Positions 9,431 through 17,547 of a DNA stretch of 64,000 bases are shown here, piece by piece. Positions within the stretch are counted from its first letter, which is position 1; every line of letters begins with the position of its first letter. Source of the stretch: Croceibacterium atlanticum. GTDB taxonomy: Bacteria; Pseudomonadota; Alphaproteobacteria; Sphingomonadales; Sphingomonadaceae. The notes beneath the pieces were generated by a model. That model was not told the DNA's origin. It worked only from the letters and a program-made list of their open reading frames with translations, and did not search any database. The stretch covers positions 3,322,292 through 3,386,291 of the forward strand of contig NZ_CP011452.2 of the NCBI RefSeq assembly GCF_001008165.2, read 5' to 3'. The translations under genes were made by a program, and so were the position numbers.

Positions 9431-11563
9431 TCATTCCGCCGCCTCTTCCAACGGTGGCATATTGTGGCCGAGCAGGCGAAGCATATCCGCCGCGCATTCC
9501 ACGACATTGGAACCCGGCCCGTAAATCCCCTGCACCCCGGCTTCGCGCAGGAAGTCGTAATCCTGCGGCGGGATCACGCCGCCTGCCACCACCTTGATAT
9601 CGCCGCGCCCGGCCTTGCGCAGATGGCCGATCAGTTCGGGGATCAGCGTCTTGTGCCCGGCGGCGAGCGAGCTGGCGCCCACGGCATCCACCCCTTCCGC
9701 CAGTGCCATTTGCGCGGTTTCTTCCGGCGTCTGGAACAGCGGGCCGGAAACCACGTCGAACCCCATATCGGCGAAGGCGCTGGCGATCACATTCGCGCCG
9801 CGATCGTGCCCGTCCTGACCCATCTTGGCGATCAGGATCTTCGGCTTGCGGCCCAGCCGGTGGCTGACGGCCTCCACGCCCTGCGTCACCTGTGCATAGC
9901 GGGCATCGCCTGCATAGGCCGGGCCATAGACGCCCCGGACCGGCGTGGGGGAGGCATCGTGGCGACCGAACACTTTTTCCATCGCGGCGGAGATTTCGCC
10001 CAGGGTCGCATCCTGCCGCGCGCATTCCACTGCCAGGGCGAGGAGATTGCCGCCGGATCCCGCGCCTTCGCTCAGCGCCTCCAGCGCCGCGCGGCAGGCC
10101 GCTTCGTCGCGGGTGGAGCGGGCCTTTTCTATCCGCGCGATCTGCCCCTTGCGGACCTTGTGATTATCCACTGCCAGCGTATCGATGGGGGAACTTTCAT
10201 CGACGGCATATTTGTTGACGCCGATCACCACGTCCTCTCCGCGATCCACGCGGGCCTGTTTCGCGGCGGCGGCTTCCTCGATCAGGCGCTTGGGCATTCC
10301 GCTGGCCACGGCTTCGGTCATGCCGCCCATTTCATCGACGCGGGCGATCAGCTTTTCCGCTTCCTCCACCAGCCGGGCAGTCAGCGCCTCGACATAGTAA
10401 CTGCCGCCCAGCGGATCGATCACATTGGTGATGCCGGTTTCTTCCTGCAGCACCAATTGCGTGTTGCGGGCGATGCGGGCGGAGAAGTCCGTGGGCAGGG
10501 CCAGCGCTTCGTCCAGCGCATTGGTGTGCAGGCTTTGCGTGCCGCCCAGCACGGCGGCCATCGCCTCCACCGTGGTGCGGATCACATTATTGTAGGGATC
10601 CTGTTCCTGCAGGCTGACACCGCTGGTCTGGCAATGGGTCCGCAGCACTTTGGACTTGTCATTCTGCGCGCCAAGATCGTCCATCACCCGGTACCATAAT
10701 GTGCGGGCGGCGCGCAGCTTGGCCACTTCCATGAAGAAGTTCATGCCGATGCCGAAGAAGAAGGACAGGCGCGGCGCGAAACTGTCCAGCGCCAGCCCGG
10801 CTGCCATGGCCCGCTTCGCATATTCCTTCCCATCGGCAATGGTAAAGGCCAGTTCCTGCACGGCAGTCGCCCCGGCTTCGTGCATGTGATAGCCGCTGAT
10901 CGAAATCGAATTGAAGCGCGGCATGTGCTCGCTCGTATAGGCGATAATATCGCCCACGATCCGCATGCTGGGTTCCGGCGGATAGATATAGGTGTTGCGG
11001 ACCATGAACTCCTTCAGGATGTCGTTCTGGATGGTTCCGCTCAGCCGGTCCTGGCCGACGCCCTGCTTTTCCGCTGCCACGATATAGAACGCCATGACCG
11101 GGATGACCGCGCCGTTCATGGTCATGGACACGCTCATCTGGTCGAGCGGGATGCCGTCGAACAGGATCTGCATGTCTTCCACCGTGTCGATGGCGACGCC
11201 CGCCATGCCGACATCGCCGACCACGCGCGGATGATCGGAATCGTAACCGCGATGGGTGGCCAGATCGAAGGCGACCGAAAGCCCCTTCTGCCCGGCGGCC
11301 AGATTGCGGCGATAGAAGGCGTTGCTTTCCTCCGCGGTGGAGAAGCCCGCATATTGCCGGATGGTCCACGGCCGGCCGGTATACATGCTGGCATAGGGGC
11401 CACGGGTGAAGGGCGGCATGCCCGGCATTCCCGGCCCATCCGAAGGTGCATCTTGCGCCGTGTAGAGCGGCTGCACGTCGATGCCTTCCGGCGTGTGCCA
11501 GGTCACGTCTCTGCCCTTCAGTTCCTTCGCGGCCTTTGCTTGCCAGTCGGTCTTGTCTGTCAT
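9431..11563 (-). CDS. scpA: Methylmalonyl-CoA mutase
   Basis: 710 residues: an N-terminal TIM-barrel substrate domain ([44 protein letters not shown]) and a C-terminal B12-binding domain with the DxHxxG cobalamin-ligand motif in GQDGHDRG near residue 590. It converts (R)-methylmalonyl-CoA to succinyl-CoA, the last step in propionyl-CoA assimilation. It is the single-chain (homodimer) type. It lies 16 bases downstream of the epimerase gene. No MeaB/ArgK chaperone gene is in the window. Confidence 0.97.
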   Translation of the reverse strand: MTDKTDWQAKAAKELKGRDVTWHTPEGIDVQPLYTAQDAPSDGPGMPGMPPFTRGPYASMYTGRPWTIRQYAGFSTAEESNAFYRRNLAAGQKGLSVAFDLATHRGYDSDHPRVVGDVGMAGVAIDTVEDMQILFDGIPLDQMSVSMTMNGAVIPVMAFYIVAAEKQGVGQDRLSGTIQNDILKEFMVRNTYIYPPEPSMRIVGDIIAYTSEHMPRFNSISISGYHMHEAGATAVQELAFTIADGKEYAKRAMAAGLALDSFAPRLSFFFGIGMNFFMEVAKLRAARTLWYRVMDDLGAQNDKSKVLRTHCQTSGVSLQEQDPYNNVIRTTVEAMAAVLGGTQSLHTNALDEALALPTDFSARIARNTQLVLQEETGITNVIDPLGGSYYVEALTARLVEEAEKLIARVDEMGGMTEAVASGMPKRLIEEAAAAKQARVDRGEDVVIGVNKYAVDESSPIDTLAVDNHKVRKGQIARIEKARSTRDEAACRAALEALSEGAGSGGNLLALAVECARQDATLGEISAAMEKVFGRHDASPTPVRGVYGPAYAGDARYAQVTQGVEAVSHRLGRKPKILIAKMGQDGHDRGANVIASAFADMGFDVVSGPLFQTPEETAQMALAEGVDAVGASSLAAGHKTLIPELIGHLRKAGRGDIKVVAGGVIPPQDYDFLREAGVQGIYGPGSNVVECAADMLRLLGHNMPPLEEAAE

Positions 11564-11579
11564 GGAAATGGCCGGTCCC

Positions 11580-12029
11580 TTATTGCGCCCAGGCGAATTT
11601 GCCGGTTTCGTCGGCGGGTTTTTCAGGTGTTTCCATGATCTCGGTCAGGATGCCGCCCATATCCTTGGGGTGGAGGAAGAAGATCGGCGTGCCATGCGCC
11701 CCGATCCGCGTGGGCCCGAGTATGCGCTTGCCCAGTTCCTCGAACCGGCTGCGCGCGGCTTCGATATCGGGCACTTCGAAACAGAGATGATGCTGCCCGC
11801 CCTGCGGGTTCTTTTCCAGGAATCCGGCAATCGGCGAATCCGCGCCCAGCGGTTCCAGCAATTCGATCTGCGAATTGGGCGTATCGACAAAGCACACGCG
11901 CACACCCTGTTCGGGCATGTCGAACGGTTCGTGGATCACGCTGGCGCACATGGTTTCGCGCCAGAAGGTCACGGCCTCGTCAATCGACGGCGTCGCCACG
12001 CCGACATGGTTCAGCGGCCCCAGTTTCAT
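11580..12029 (-). CDS. mce: Methylmalonyl-CoA epimerase
   Basis: 149 residues of the vicinal-oxygen-chelate fold. Metal ligands fit NHVGVAT (His), QHHLCFEV (His) and the C-terminal ILTEIME (Glu); the family [21 protein letters not shown] block is complete. It interconverts (S)- and (R)-methylmalonyl-CoA between PccAB and the mutase. It is the first gene of the minus-strand propionate run. Upstream is repeat-containing non-coding DNA rather than the pccB gene that often accompanies this group. Confidence 0.95.
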   Translation of the reverse strand: MKLGPLNHVGVATPSIDEAVTFWRETMCASVIHEPFDMPEQGVRVCFVDTPNSQIELLEPLGADSPIAGFLEKNPQGGQHHLCFEVPDIEAARSRFEELGKRILGPTRIGAHGTPIFFLHPKDMGGILTEIMETPEKPADETGKFAWAQ

Positions 12030-12065
12030 CGCAATTCTCCCAATGGTCCCACGACTTTACGGGCT

Positions 12066-12091
12066 GGGCGGGCAAATGGAAACGCCCGCCC
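12066..12091. promoter_or_regulatory. GC-rich hairpin in the leader of mce
   Basis: Eight-bp perfect stem, GGGCGGGC pairing with GCCCGCCC, and a ten-base loop, starting 37 bases upstream of the mce start codon. It could act in the mRNA leader or end transcription coming from the left on the plus strand. No riboswitch consensus was recognised. Confidence 0.35.
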
Positions 12092-12319
12092 GCCGGATCG
12101 GGTGAAATGACTGACAAGGCGAGGATTTCCCCGTGGCTGGAACACTTGGAACACAGTCCTGTGCCAGGAAAATCACGGCGGTTCGGGGCTGCCTTATGTC
12201 GCCCGGAAAGGCGGAGGCTTTCCGGTGCGAAAGGGGGGTGGACGATGGCAAAGAGCAGCGCGTTTGTGGAGTTCCGGGGGCGTGTAGGAAAGGGGCGCGA
12301 CGCGGGGGTGGGTGTCGGC

Positions 12320-12351
12320 GCGCATCCTTCAACAGGCTCAGGATGAGCGGG
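12320..12351 (+). repeat. REP family 1, copy A
   Basis: A 32-base palindromic repeat: left arm CATCCT (12323-12328), loop TCAACAGGCTC, right arm AGGATG (12340-12345), then AGCGGG. It differs from the other copies by one loop base (A for G). It is inverted relative to copy B, 92 bases away. Confidence 0.85.
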
Positions 12352-12443
12352 CAGGTGGTATGTTCTTTCAGCCAGCGTCGACGAGGAAGCCGAGCTTGAG
12401 TTTGTAGAGTGCTGCCGGGCGTGGATGAAATCCCCTGCACAAA

Positions 12444-12475
12444 CCCGCTCATCCTGAGCCTGTCGAAGGATGCGC
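12444..12475 (-). repeat. REP family 1, copy B (left boundary of GIY-YIG unit)
   Basis: A 32-base copy in reverse orientation. It is a perfect inverted repeat of copy C (12794-12825), and the two bracket the GIY-YIG gene. The stop codon of that gene (complement of 12449-12451) is part of this repeat. Confidence 0.9.
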
Positions 12476-12772
12476 GCCAACCCCCGCGTCAACCTGCCGA
12501 TTCCGGGCAAGCCTTTTCAATTCGTCCCAATCCCCGGCAATCAGAGCTTCCTTTTTCGCCCGGCTCCAGCCCTTGATCCGACGCTCGGCGGCGAAGGCTT
12601 CATCGCGGCTACTGAAACGCTCCGACCAGACGAGGGTCACCGGTAGCCGACCTGCGGTATATCCGCCGAGCAACCCCGAGCCGTGTTGCGCCATGCGCTG
12701 ATCGAGATTGTCCGTGTGGCCGGCGTAATATGACCCGTCATTGCAACGCAGGAGGTAAGCGTAGAAGTCCAT
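12449..12772 (-). CDS. Small GIY-YIG nuclease-domain protein bounded by inverted REP copies
   Basis: 107 residues from the ATG at 12772; an in-frame start at 12799 would lie inside REP copy C and is less likely. It is a single GIY-YIG domain of the YhbQ/UPF0213 type: YAYLLRCNDGSYYAGHTDN near the N-terminus, then GGYTAGRLPVTLVW, a catalytic-type Glu in AAERRIKGWSRAKKEAL, and a WDEL ending. The last eight residues (AHPSTGSG) and the stop are encoded by REP copy B. Family members act on branched or single-stranded DNA in some cases; the function here is unknown. See the finding on a possible mobile unit. Confidence 0.88.
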   Translation of the reverse strand: MDFYAYLLRCNDGSYYAGHTDNLDQRMAQHGSGLLGGYTAGRLPVTLVWSERFSSRDEAFAAERRIKGWSRAKKEALIAGDWDELKRLARNRQVDAGVGAHPSTGSG

Positions 12773-12793
12773 CGCGCAGTCTCTAGCGTGGGA

Positions 12794-12825
12794 GCGCATC
12801 CTTCGACAGGCTCAGGATGAGCGGG
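12794..12825 (+). repeat. REP family 1, copy C (right boundary of GIY-YIG unit)
   Basis: A 32-base repeat identical to the reverse complement of copy B. It begins 21 bases upstream of the GIY-YIG start codon, so it lies in the leader or promoter of that gene. Confidence 0.9.
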
Positions 12826-12950
12826 GAGGGGCGTCTGCCTCGTTCACCCCACCGCACACACCCAGAACCAAAACTCCTTCCATCTCAGCCGCCTTGTGCC
12901 TATCGGCCCCGCTGCGCTACTGCGCTCCGATCGGAAGAGGGGATCATATC

Positions 12951-13310
12951 GTGTTGAAGCGCCTGCTTGTTCTTGCAACTCCGCTGCTGCTGGCGGCTTG
13001 CGTTACCGATCGCGAAGCGAACACGCTCTCCGAAAGCGCGGCTGAAGGTCGGGCCTTTGCGCAGCAGAATTGCGCCGGCTGTCATGCGATTGACGATGGT
13101 GTCTCGCCCAATCCTGATGCGCCGAGCCTTCGCCATGCGGCGCACCGTTTGCCGGACTGGATGGTGGAAGGATCGTTCGAGCGGGGAATTCAGGTGGGCC
13201 ACACGGCGGAAATGCCCGTCTTCACCTTTGAAGAGGACGATATCGCCAATCTGATCGCCTATTTCGATGCGCTGCGGGCGAAGGAACTCAGCCCAGATAG
13301 CCCTCGCTAA
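12951..13310 (+). CDS. Lipoprotein-anchored c-type cytochrome
   Basis: 119 residues from a GTG at 12951 preceded by AGAGGGGATC. An N-terminal signal with a lipobox (LLLAAC) predicts a lipid-anchored periplasmic or membrane-facing protein. One heme-binding CxxCH is present in CAGCHAID near residue 40, with a likely axial Met in EMPVFTFEEDDIANLIAYF. That layout is typical of small class I cytochromes c. The redox partner is unknown. The 3' end overlaps the convergent HAD gene by 23 bases. Confidence 0.85.
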   Translation: MLKRLLVLATPLLLAACVTDREANTLSESAAEGRAFAQQNCAGCHAIDDGVSPNPDAPSLRHAAHRLPDWMVEGSFERGIQVGHTAEMPVFTFEEDDIANLIAYFDALRAKELSPDSPR

Positions 13311-14127
13311 GCAATTCCCCGACATGCTCGATCACCAGATGCGGGCTGCGTTCGGGGGGCTGGGCGGCCCAATCCTCTCGGCTGGTTGATCCGCTGGTGA
13401 CGGCGATGCCCATCGCGCCCTCTGCGCGGGCCATCTGCATTTCGGCCACGGCATCGTCCCCCACCACGGCCACATCGGCTACGTCCAGACCCAATTGCTT
13501 CGCCACGAAACGCATGGCGTCGGTGGAGGGCTTTCCGGTCGGTTCCGGCTCTGTGCCGGTCACGCGGGCGATGGCGCCGTTGATGGCGCAGCTATAGCCG
13601 AAGCTGCGGCCTTCCTTGGTCGCGAAGAAGGGCACGTCCGACGCGGTGAGAAAATGCGCGCCGTCGAGGATGCGGCCGCAGGCGGCGTGGATATGGTCCA
13701 TCGTGCAATCCGGGTGCCAGGCGACATAGACCGCATCGGCATCCGCCGCCGCTTCGTCGCCCGGCAGGCAACAATGCACGCCCTGTTCTGTCAGCGCTTC
13801 CGCCACGCCATCCGTGCCCAGAACCATGACGCGGGAATAGGCCCGTTCCAGCATCACCCCGGCGGCCACGGAATTGGGGGTGAACAGCCGTTCGTCCCGG
13901 ATCGGCAGGCCCACTTCACGCAGGCGCGGGGCCTGTTTGCGGGCGGGATAGGCGCTGCCATTGGTCATGGCGAGATATGGAATACCCCGCTCTTCCAGCG
14001 CCTGTAGCAGATCCACCGCGCCGGGGATCACCTGGTAACTGCCCAGCTTGCGGTTGGACAGGATCAGCGTCCCGTCCAGATCGAACATGAAGCCTTTCGG
14101 CTGGCGGGGAAGGGCGGTGTCACTCAT
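13288..14127 (-). CDS. HAD subfamily IIA phosphatase, candidate AcvF-like dephosphorylating step
   Basis: 279 residues. HAD motifs: FDLDGTLI (nucleophile Asp) at the N-terminus, MTNGSA (motif II), a Lys in TGKPS and VVGDDAVAEMQMA (motif IV). This is the NagD-like IIA group. By itself it could be any small-molecule phosphatase. It is the last gene of a six-gene run whose other members match a hydroxyacetophenone phosphorylation and carboxylation system. There, AcvF of Sphingobium SYK-6 is reported to dephosphorylate the phospho-intermediate, so the assignment here rests on context. It is separated from the upstream gene by a pair of GC hairpins. Confidence 0.75.
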   Translation of the reverse strand: MSDTALPRQPKGFMFDLDGTLILSNRKLGSYQVIPGAVDLLQALEERGIPYLAMTNGSAYPARKQAPRLREVGLPIRDERLFTPNSVAAGVMLERAYSRVMVLGTDGVAEALTEQGVHCCLPGDEAAADADAVYVAWHPDCTMDHIHAACGRILDGAHFLTASDVPFFATKEGRSFGYSCAINGAIARVTGTEPEPTGKPSTDAMRFVAKQLGLDVADVAVVGDDAVAEMQMARAEGAMGIAVTSGSTSREDWAAQPPERSPHLVIEHVGELLSEGYLG

Positions 14128-14150
14128 TCGGCCTGTTCCATTCTTTCGCG

Positions 14151-14232
14151 GTGAGCCCCCGCGCAGGCGGGGGCCTCAATCTGTTAGGCGCCGCGCTGGC
14201 TGGGGGAGGTCCCCGCCTGCGCGGGGACTCAT
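14151..14232. repeat. REP family 2, inverted doublet inside the Acv-like operon
   Basis: Two 26-base palindromes in inverted orientation, at 14151-14176 and 14207-14232. Each folds into an 8-bp GC stem with a four-base loop (14155-14174 and 14209-14228). The two copies differ by paired changes (C/G in one, T/A in the other) that keep the stem. The second copy abuts the stop codon of the carboxyltransferase gene (complement of 14229-14231). The doublet could attenuate transcription or stabilise mRNA ahead of the HAD gene. Confidence 0.75.
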
Positions 14233-15698
14233 GGCTCGTTTCTCTCCAGCTCCAGCTTGAAGCCGGCCTTCTCCACGCTGACGCGGGTGAGGTCGGTGCG
14301 GGCGAGCATTTGCCGCAACAGTTCCATCACCGGCTGTTTCTGCGGATTATATTCCCGCTGCGCCGGTCCGGCGGCCTGCATCGCATCCACCAGATTGGCG
14401 GGCATGGTCGCGCGCAGCAGGAATTCCTCGTCCGACAGGTTGGGCCCTATGCGTTTGCGCAGATCGTCCAGATCGGCCATGCCCTTTTCGGCCTCCAGCT
14501 CCTTCGTGCGCGGATTGGCCATGATCTTGTCCATCACATCCGGTTCGATGGGGACATTGGGGCGGCCGAACTTGCCCAGGGCATAGCGGATGATCTCGTC
14601 CGGGATCACGCCATAGCGTTCATCGCCCGTGACATTCATCACCGCCTGGGTTTGCAGCATTTGCGCGAAGGGCGTCATCACGATGGGCCAGCCCAGTTCC
14701 TCGCGCACGCGGCCCAGCTCCTCGATCACGGCGCCTTCCAGATGGGAGACACGGTGATCGGCCAGGTGCCGGCGCATGGTGCCGACCATGCCGCCGGGCA
14801 ATTGGTGGTGGAGATAGGCCGCGTCGAAAGCCATCGGGCTGCCGGTGGGCAGGCCCTCGGCCTCCGCCATGTCGCGAAAATATTGCGCCACTTCGGCCAC
14901 GGCTTCGTCGTCGATCTCAACCGTGTGGCCCATCTCGCGCAGATTGGCGATCATCCGTTCGATGGGCGGGTTGGATGTGCCGTCTGCCGCCCCGCCGCTG
15001 GCGCATTGCACGGCGGTGACGCCCAGATCCGCACCTTCCAGATAAGCCTGTTCCGCCAGCCCGATCGTGCAATGGGCGTGGAGTTCCAGTTTCTTGTCGC
15101 CGATCTGTTCCAAAATGGCGGGGATCAGCGTGCGCGCCCGGCGCGATGTCAGCAGCCCGCCCGGATCCTTGATATAAAGCGCGTCCACATCCGGGCTTTC
15201 CGCCATGATCCGCGCCGCTTCGGCATAATGGGCATCGTCGTGGATCGGGCTGATCGTATAGACCAGCGCGCCCACCACCTGTTCCCCGCCCGCGCGCTTG
15301 ACCATGCGGGCGACTTCCACATTCGATTGCGCATCGTTCATCGGGTCAGCCAGGGCAAAGCGGCGGATGCCGTTGCGCGCCAGCGTGCGGAAGGCCAGCT
15401 CCATGAATTCGGGCGTGGCGGTTTCCCAGGCGATGAAGCGGAAGCCGGTGGACAGGAATTGCAGCGGCGTGGTCGGGCAGGCCTCCGCCATCAGGCGGAT
15501 CCGTTCCCACGGGTCTTCCTGCTTGTAGCGGACGGCAACGCCCATATGCGTGGAGGTGGTGAAATCGATCGCCTTGAAACCGCAGCGTTCCAGCGCCGGG
15601 GCCACGGCCAGCGTGTTCGCCGTGGTAACGCCCAGCGCGCCCCACAGGCATTGATTGCCATCGCGCAGGGAGGTTTCGACAAGTTCGATATTGGCCAT
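14229..15698 (-). CDS. Biotin-dependent carboxyltransferase subunit (pyruvate/oxaloacetate 5S type) of Acv-like system
   Basis: 489 residues from the ATG at 15698, which shares a base with the stop of the biotin carboxylase gene (TGATG). The N-terminal HMGL-like TIM barrel starts with VETSLRDGNQCLWG, as in 5S/oxaloacetate decarboxylase alpha subunits. Metal-binding LHAHCTIG and a carboxybiotin Lys region (LYIKDPGGLLT) are present. The conserved carboxylase C-terminal domain follows, but the biotinyl domain is absent and is supplied by the separate BCCP. It would transfer CO2 from biotin to an organic acceptor. The operon points to a (phospho)hydroxyacetophenone methyl carbon, as for AcvCDE, rather than pyruvate. 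Confidence 0.85.
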   Translation of the reverse strand: MANIELVETSLRDGNQCLWGALGVTTANTLAVAPALERCGFKAIDFTTSTHMGVAVRYKQEDPWERIRLMAEACPTTPLQFLSTGFRFIAWETATPEFMELAFRTLARNGIRRFALADPMNDAQSNVEVARMVKRAGGEQVVGALVYTISPIHDDAHYAEAARIMAESPDVDALYIKDPGGLLTSRRARTLIPAILEQIGDKKLELHAHCTIGLAEQAYLEGADLGVTAVQCASGGAADGTSNPPIERMIANLREMGHTVEIDDEAVAEVAQYFRDMAEAEGLPTGSPMAFDAAYLHHQLPGGMVGTMRRHLADHRVSHLEGAVIEELGRVREELGWPIVMTPFAQMLQTQAVMNVTGDERYGVIPDEIIRYALGKFGRPNVPIEPDVMDKIMANPRTKELEAEKGMADLDDLRKRIGPNLSDEEFLLRATMPANLVDAMQAAGPAQREYNPQKQPVMELLRQMLARTDLTRVSVEKAGFKLELERNEP

Positions 15699-17050
15699 CA
15701 GGCAGGCTCCTTCTGCAGCTTCCGCGCCAGGAAGCCGGTATCCACGCCGCCCGCCGCAAATTCCGGTTCGGCCAGCACTTCCTGCTGGAAGGCCAGATTG
15801 GTGGCGATCCCATCTATCCGCGTGCGTTCCAGCGCGCCGCGCAGGCGGGCCAGGGCGGTCGCCCGGTCCGGGCCGTGGGCTATGATCTTGGCGATCATGG
15901 AATCGTAGAAGGGCGGAATGCTCGCGCCCTCCACGATATGCGTGTCCACCCGGATGCCTTCGCCCTCCGGCCACTGAACCGAAGTTACCGTGCCGGGGGA
16001 GGGCATGAAGCCATTGGCCGGATCTTCGGCATTGATCCGGCATTCGATCGCCGCGCCGTTCAGGCCGATCTCTTCCTGCGTGACGCGCAACCCTTCGTCC
16101 GCGGCGATGGCGATCTGCTGCGCGATCAGGTCCACCCCGCTGACCATTTCGGTTACGGGATGTTCCACCTGGATGCGGGCATTCATTTCAAGGAAATAGA
16201 ATTCGTCCCGCGCAACGTCATAGAGGAATTCGACCGTCCCCGCGCCGCGATAATGCAGCCTTTCGGCAAAGCGGACCGCGGCATCCAGCAGCTTTTCCCG
16301 CGTGGCTGGCGGCAGATGCGGAGCCGGGGTTTCCTCCACCAGTTTCTGATACCGGCGCTGGACCGAACAATCGCGTTCGCCCAGGTGGATCACGCGGCCT
16401 GCGCCATCACCCAGCAATTGCACTTCGATATGGCGGCCATGTTCGACATAGCGTTCGATATAGACGCGCGCATCGCCAAAGGCGGCGCCCGCTTCCGCGC
16501 TGGCCATGTCCATCGTGGAGTTCAGGTCTTTCAGATTCTCCACCAGTTTCATGCCGCGCCCGCCGCCACCGCCGACCGCCTTGATCAGCAGCGGGGCGCC
16601 GATTTCTTCGGCCAGTTTGCGCGCATCTTCCGGTGTTTCGACCGGCCCGCCCGGGACCACGGGAACATCGGCGGCGATGGCTTCGCTGCGGGCGCGCAGC
16701 TTGTCGCCCACGGCTTCTATCTGGCTTGCCGTAGGGCCGATGAAGATTACCGCTTCATCTTCGCACATTTTTGCCATTTCGGCACGTTCGGACAGGAATC
16801 CATAACCGGGATGGATCGCATCGCAGTGATATCCGATGGCTGCCTGCATCACGGTTTCCATGGACAGATAGCTTCTGGCCGGGCTGGCGGGGCCGATACA
16901 GACGGCCCGCGTGGCCATTTGCGCGCCCAGCGAATTGCGATCCGCCTCCGACACGCACAGCACGGTTTCGATGCCCAGCGCCTCGCATGTGCGGATGATG
17001 CGAACGGCGATTTCGCCGCGATTGGCGATCAATATGCGCCGGATGGCCAT
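15698..17050 (-). CDS. Biotin carboxylase subunit (AccC family) of Acv-like carboxylase
   Basis: 450 residues from the ATG at 17050, two bases after the BCCP stop; upstream in-frame starts lie within the BCCP gene. It is a complete biotin carboxylase: IRRILIANRGEIAVRII, KAVGGGGGRGMK (ATP-grasp loop), HIEVQLLGD, EMNARIQVEHPVTEM. Length matches AccC. It has no fused biotinyl domain, unlike pccA. Its immediate coupling to BCCP and a 5S-type carboxyltransferase indicates a dedicated three-part carboxylase rather than the fatty-acid acetyl-CoA carboxylase, although sharing with fatty-acid synthesis cannot be excluded. Confidence 0.9.
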   Translation of the reverse strand: MAIRRILIANRGEIAVRIIRTCEALGIETVLCVSEADRNSLGAQMATRAVCIGPASPARSYLSMETVMQAAIGYHCDAIHPGYGFLSERAEMAKMCEDEAVIFIGPTASQIEAVGDKLRARSEAIAADVPVVPGGPVETPEDARKLAEEIGAPLLIKAVGGGGGRGMKLVENLKDLNSTMDMASAEAGAAFGDARVYIERYVEHGRHIEVQLLGDGAGRVIHLGERDCSVQRRYQKLVEETPAPHLPPATREKLLDAAVRFAERLHYRGAGTVEFLYDVARDEFYFLEMNARIQVEHPVTEMVSGVDLIAQQIAIAADEGLRVTQEEIGLNGAAIECRINAEDPANGFMPSPGTVTSVQWPEGEGIRVDTHIVEGASIPPFYDSMIAKIIAHGPDRATALARLRGALERTRIDGIATNLAFQQEVLAEPEFAAGGVDTGFLARKLQKEPA

Positions 17051-17052
17051 GG

Positions 17053-17547
17053 TCAATCCGGGCGGACGAGCATCAGCGCTTCGCCATGCTCGACCATTTC
17101 GCCATTGGTGCCGAGGATTTCGACCACTTCGCCACACACGCCGGCGCGGGCCGAATTCATCAGCTTCATCACTTCGATGATGCCGATCACCGTGTCTTCT
17201 TCCACCCGGCTGCCCACTTCCACGAAGGGCGGTTCGCCGGGCTTGGGCGCACGGTAGAATACGCCGAGCAGCGGGCTCCTGATTTCGACCAGTCCTTCCC
17301 CGCGGGCTGGGGCGGGTGCTTGCGGAGGCTGTCCTTCGACAGGCTCAGGATGAGCGGGGGTGGGTGCAGGTTCGGGGGAACGAGGAGGTTCCGCTCGTCC
17401 TGAGCCTGTCGAAGGACGCGCTCCCAACCCGGCACCCTCCCGCACCAGTTCCAGCTTCACCCCGTCCATTTCCAGCGCCAGCCGGTCAAAGCGGCTGCCT
17501 TCCAGCAGCTGCATGATCTCTTCCACGTCTTTCCGCGAAAGGCTCAT
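17053..17547 (-). CDS. Biotin carboxyl carrier protein with REP-derived linker
   Basis: 164 residues from the ATG at 17547 (RBS GGAGGGAAGAA), overlapping the upstream stop as ATGA. The N-terminal part (SLSRKDVEEIMQLLEGSRF) is AccB-like, and the C-terminal biotinyl domain carries the biotinylation Lys in EVMKLMNS. Between them is a Pro/Ala-rich linker, residues about 40-85. Two inverted REP family 1 copies lie inside this linker and are translated in frame as RPSTGSGR and AHPEPVEG. The linker normally varies in length, so the protein should still work. It carries biotin between the carboxylase and the carboxyltransferase encoded downstream. Confidence 0.92.
   Translation of the reverse strand: MSLSRKDVEEIMQLLEGSRFDRLALEMDGVKLELVREGAGLGARPSTGSGRAEPPRSPEPAPTPAHPEPVEGQPPQAPAPARGEGLVEIRSPLLGVFYRAPKPGEPPFVEVGSRVEEDTVIGIIEVMKLMNSARAGVCGEVVEILGTNGEMVEHGEALMLVRPD
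17331..17425. repeat. REP family 1, copies D and E, inserted in the BCCP coding sequence
   Basis: Copy D (17331-17360, plus orientation) and copy E (17391-17425, minus orientation) form an inverted doublet separated by 30 bases. Copy E has paired stem changes (arms CGTCCT and AGGACG). In the reading frame of the BCCP gene this converts the usual TGA of the repeat to CGA, so translation is not stopped. Confidence 0.9.

Larger units (their letters stand above)
12030..12443. other. Non-coding stretch upstream of mce with hairpin and REP copy
   Basis: About 410 bases without a convincing gene. Next to mce is a GC hairpin (arms 12066-12073 and 12084-12091, ten-base loop) that may be part of the mce leader. 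REP copy A lies at 12320-12351. Between REP copies A and B a 36-codon open stretch on the plus strand (ending in the TGA at about 12453) has no start codon and resembles a gene tail. It could be a remnant, but I cannot identify it. Confidence 0.5.

Noticed and set aside
12107..12346. Plus-strand 79-codon frame ending in REP copy A
   Set aside because: No RBS, runs through a hairpin region, and ends in repeat-derived codons; no recognisable domain.
12320..12825. CRISPR-like array
   Set aside because: Copies are inverted, unevenly spaced, palindromic, and no cas gene is present; they are REP elements.
14151..15908. Plus-strand 585-codon open frame opposite the carboxyltransferase
   Set aside because: Antisense shadow; the start is in a repeat and the composition is not protein-like.
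17331..17425. Pseudogene or frameshift in BCCP caused by the repeat
   Set aside because: The frame is kept through both copies, and the N-terminal and biotinyl domains are intact.
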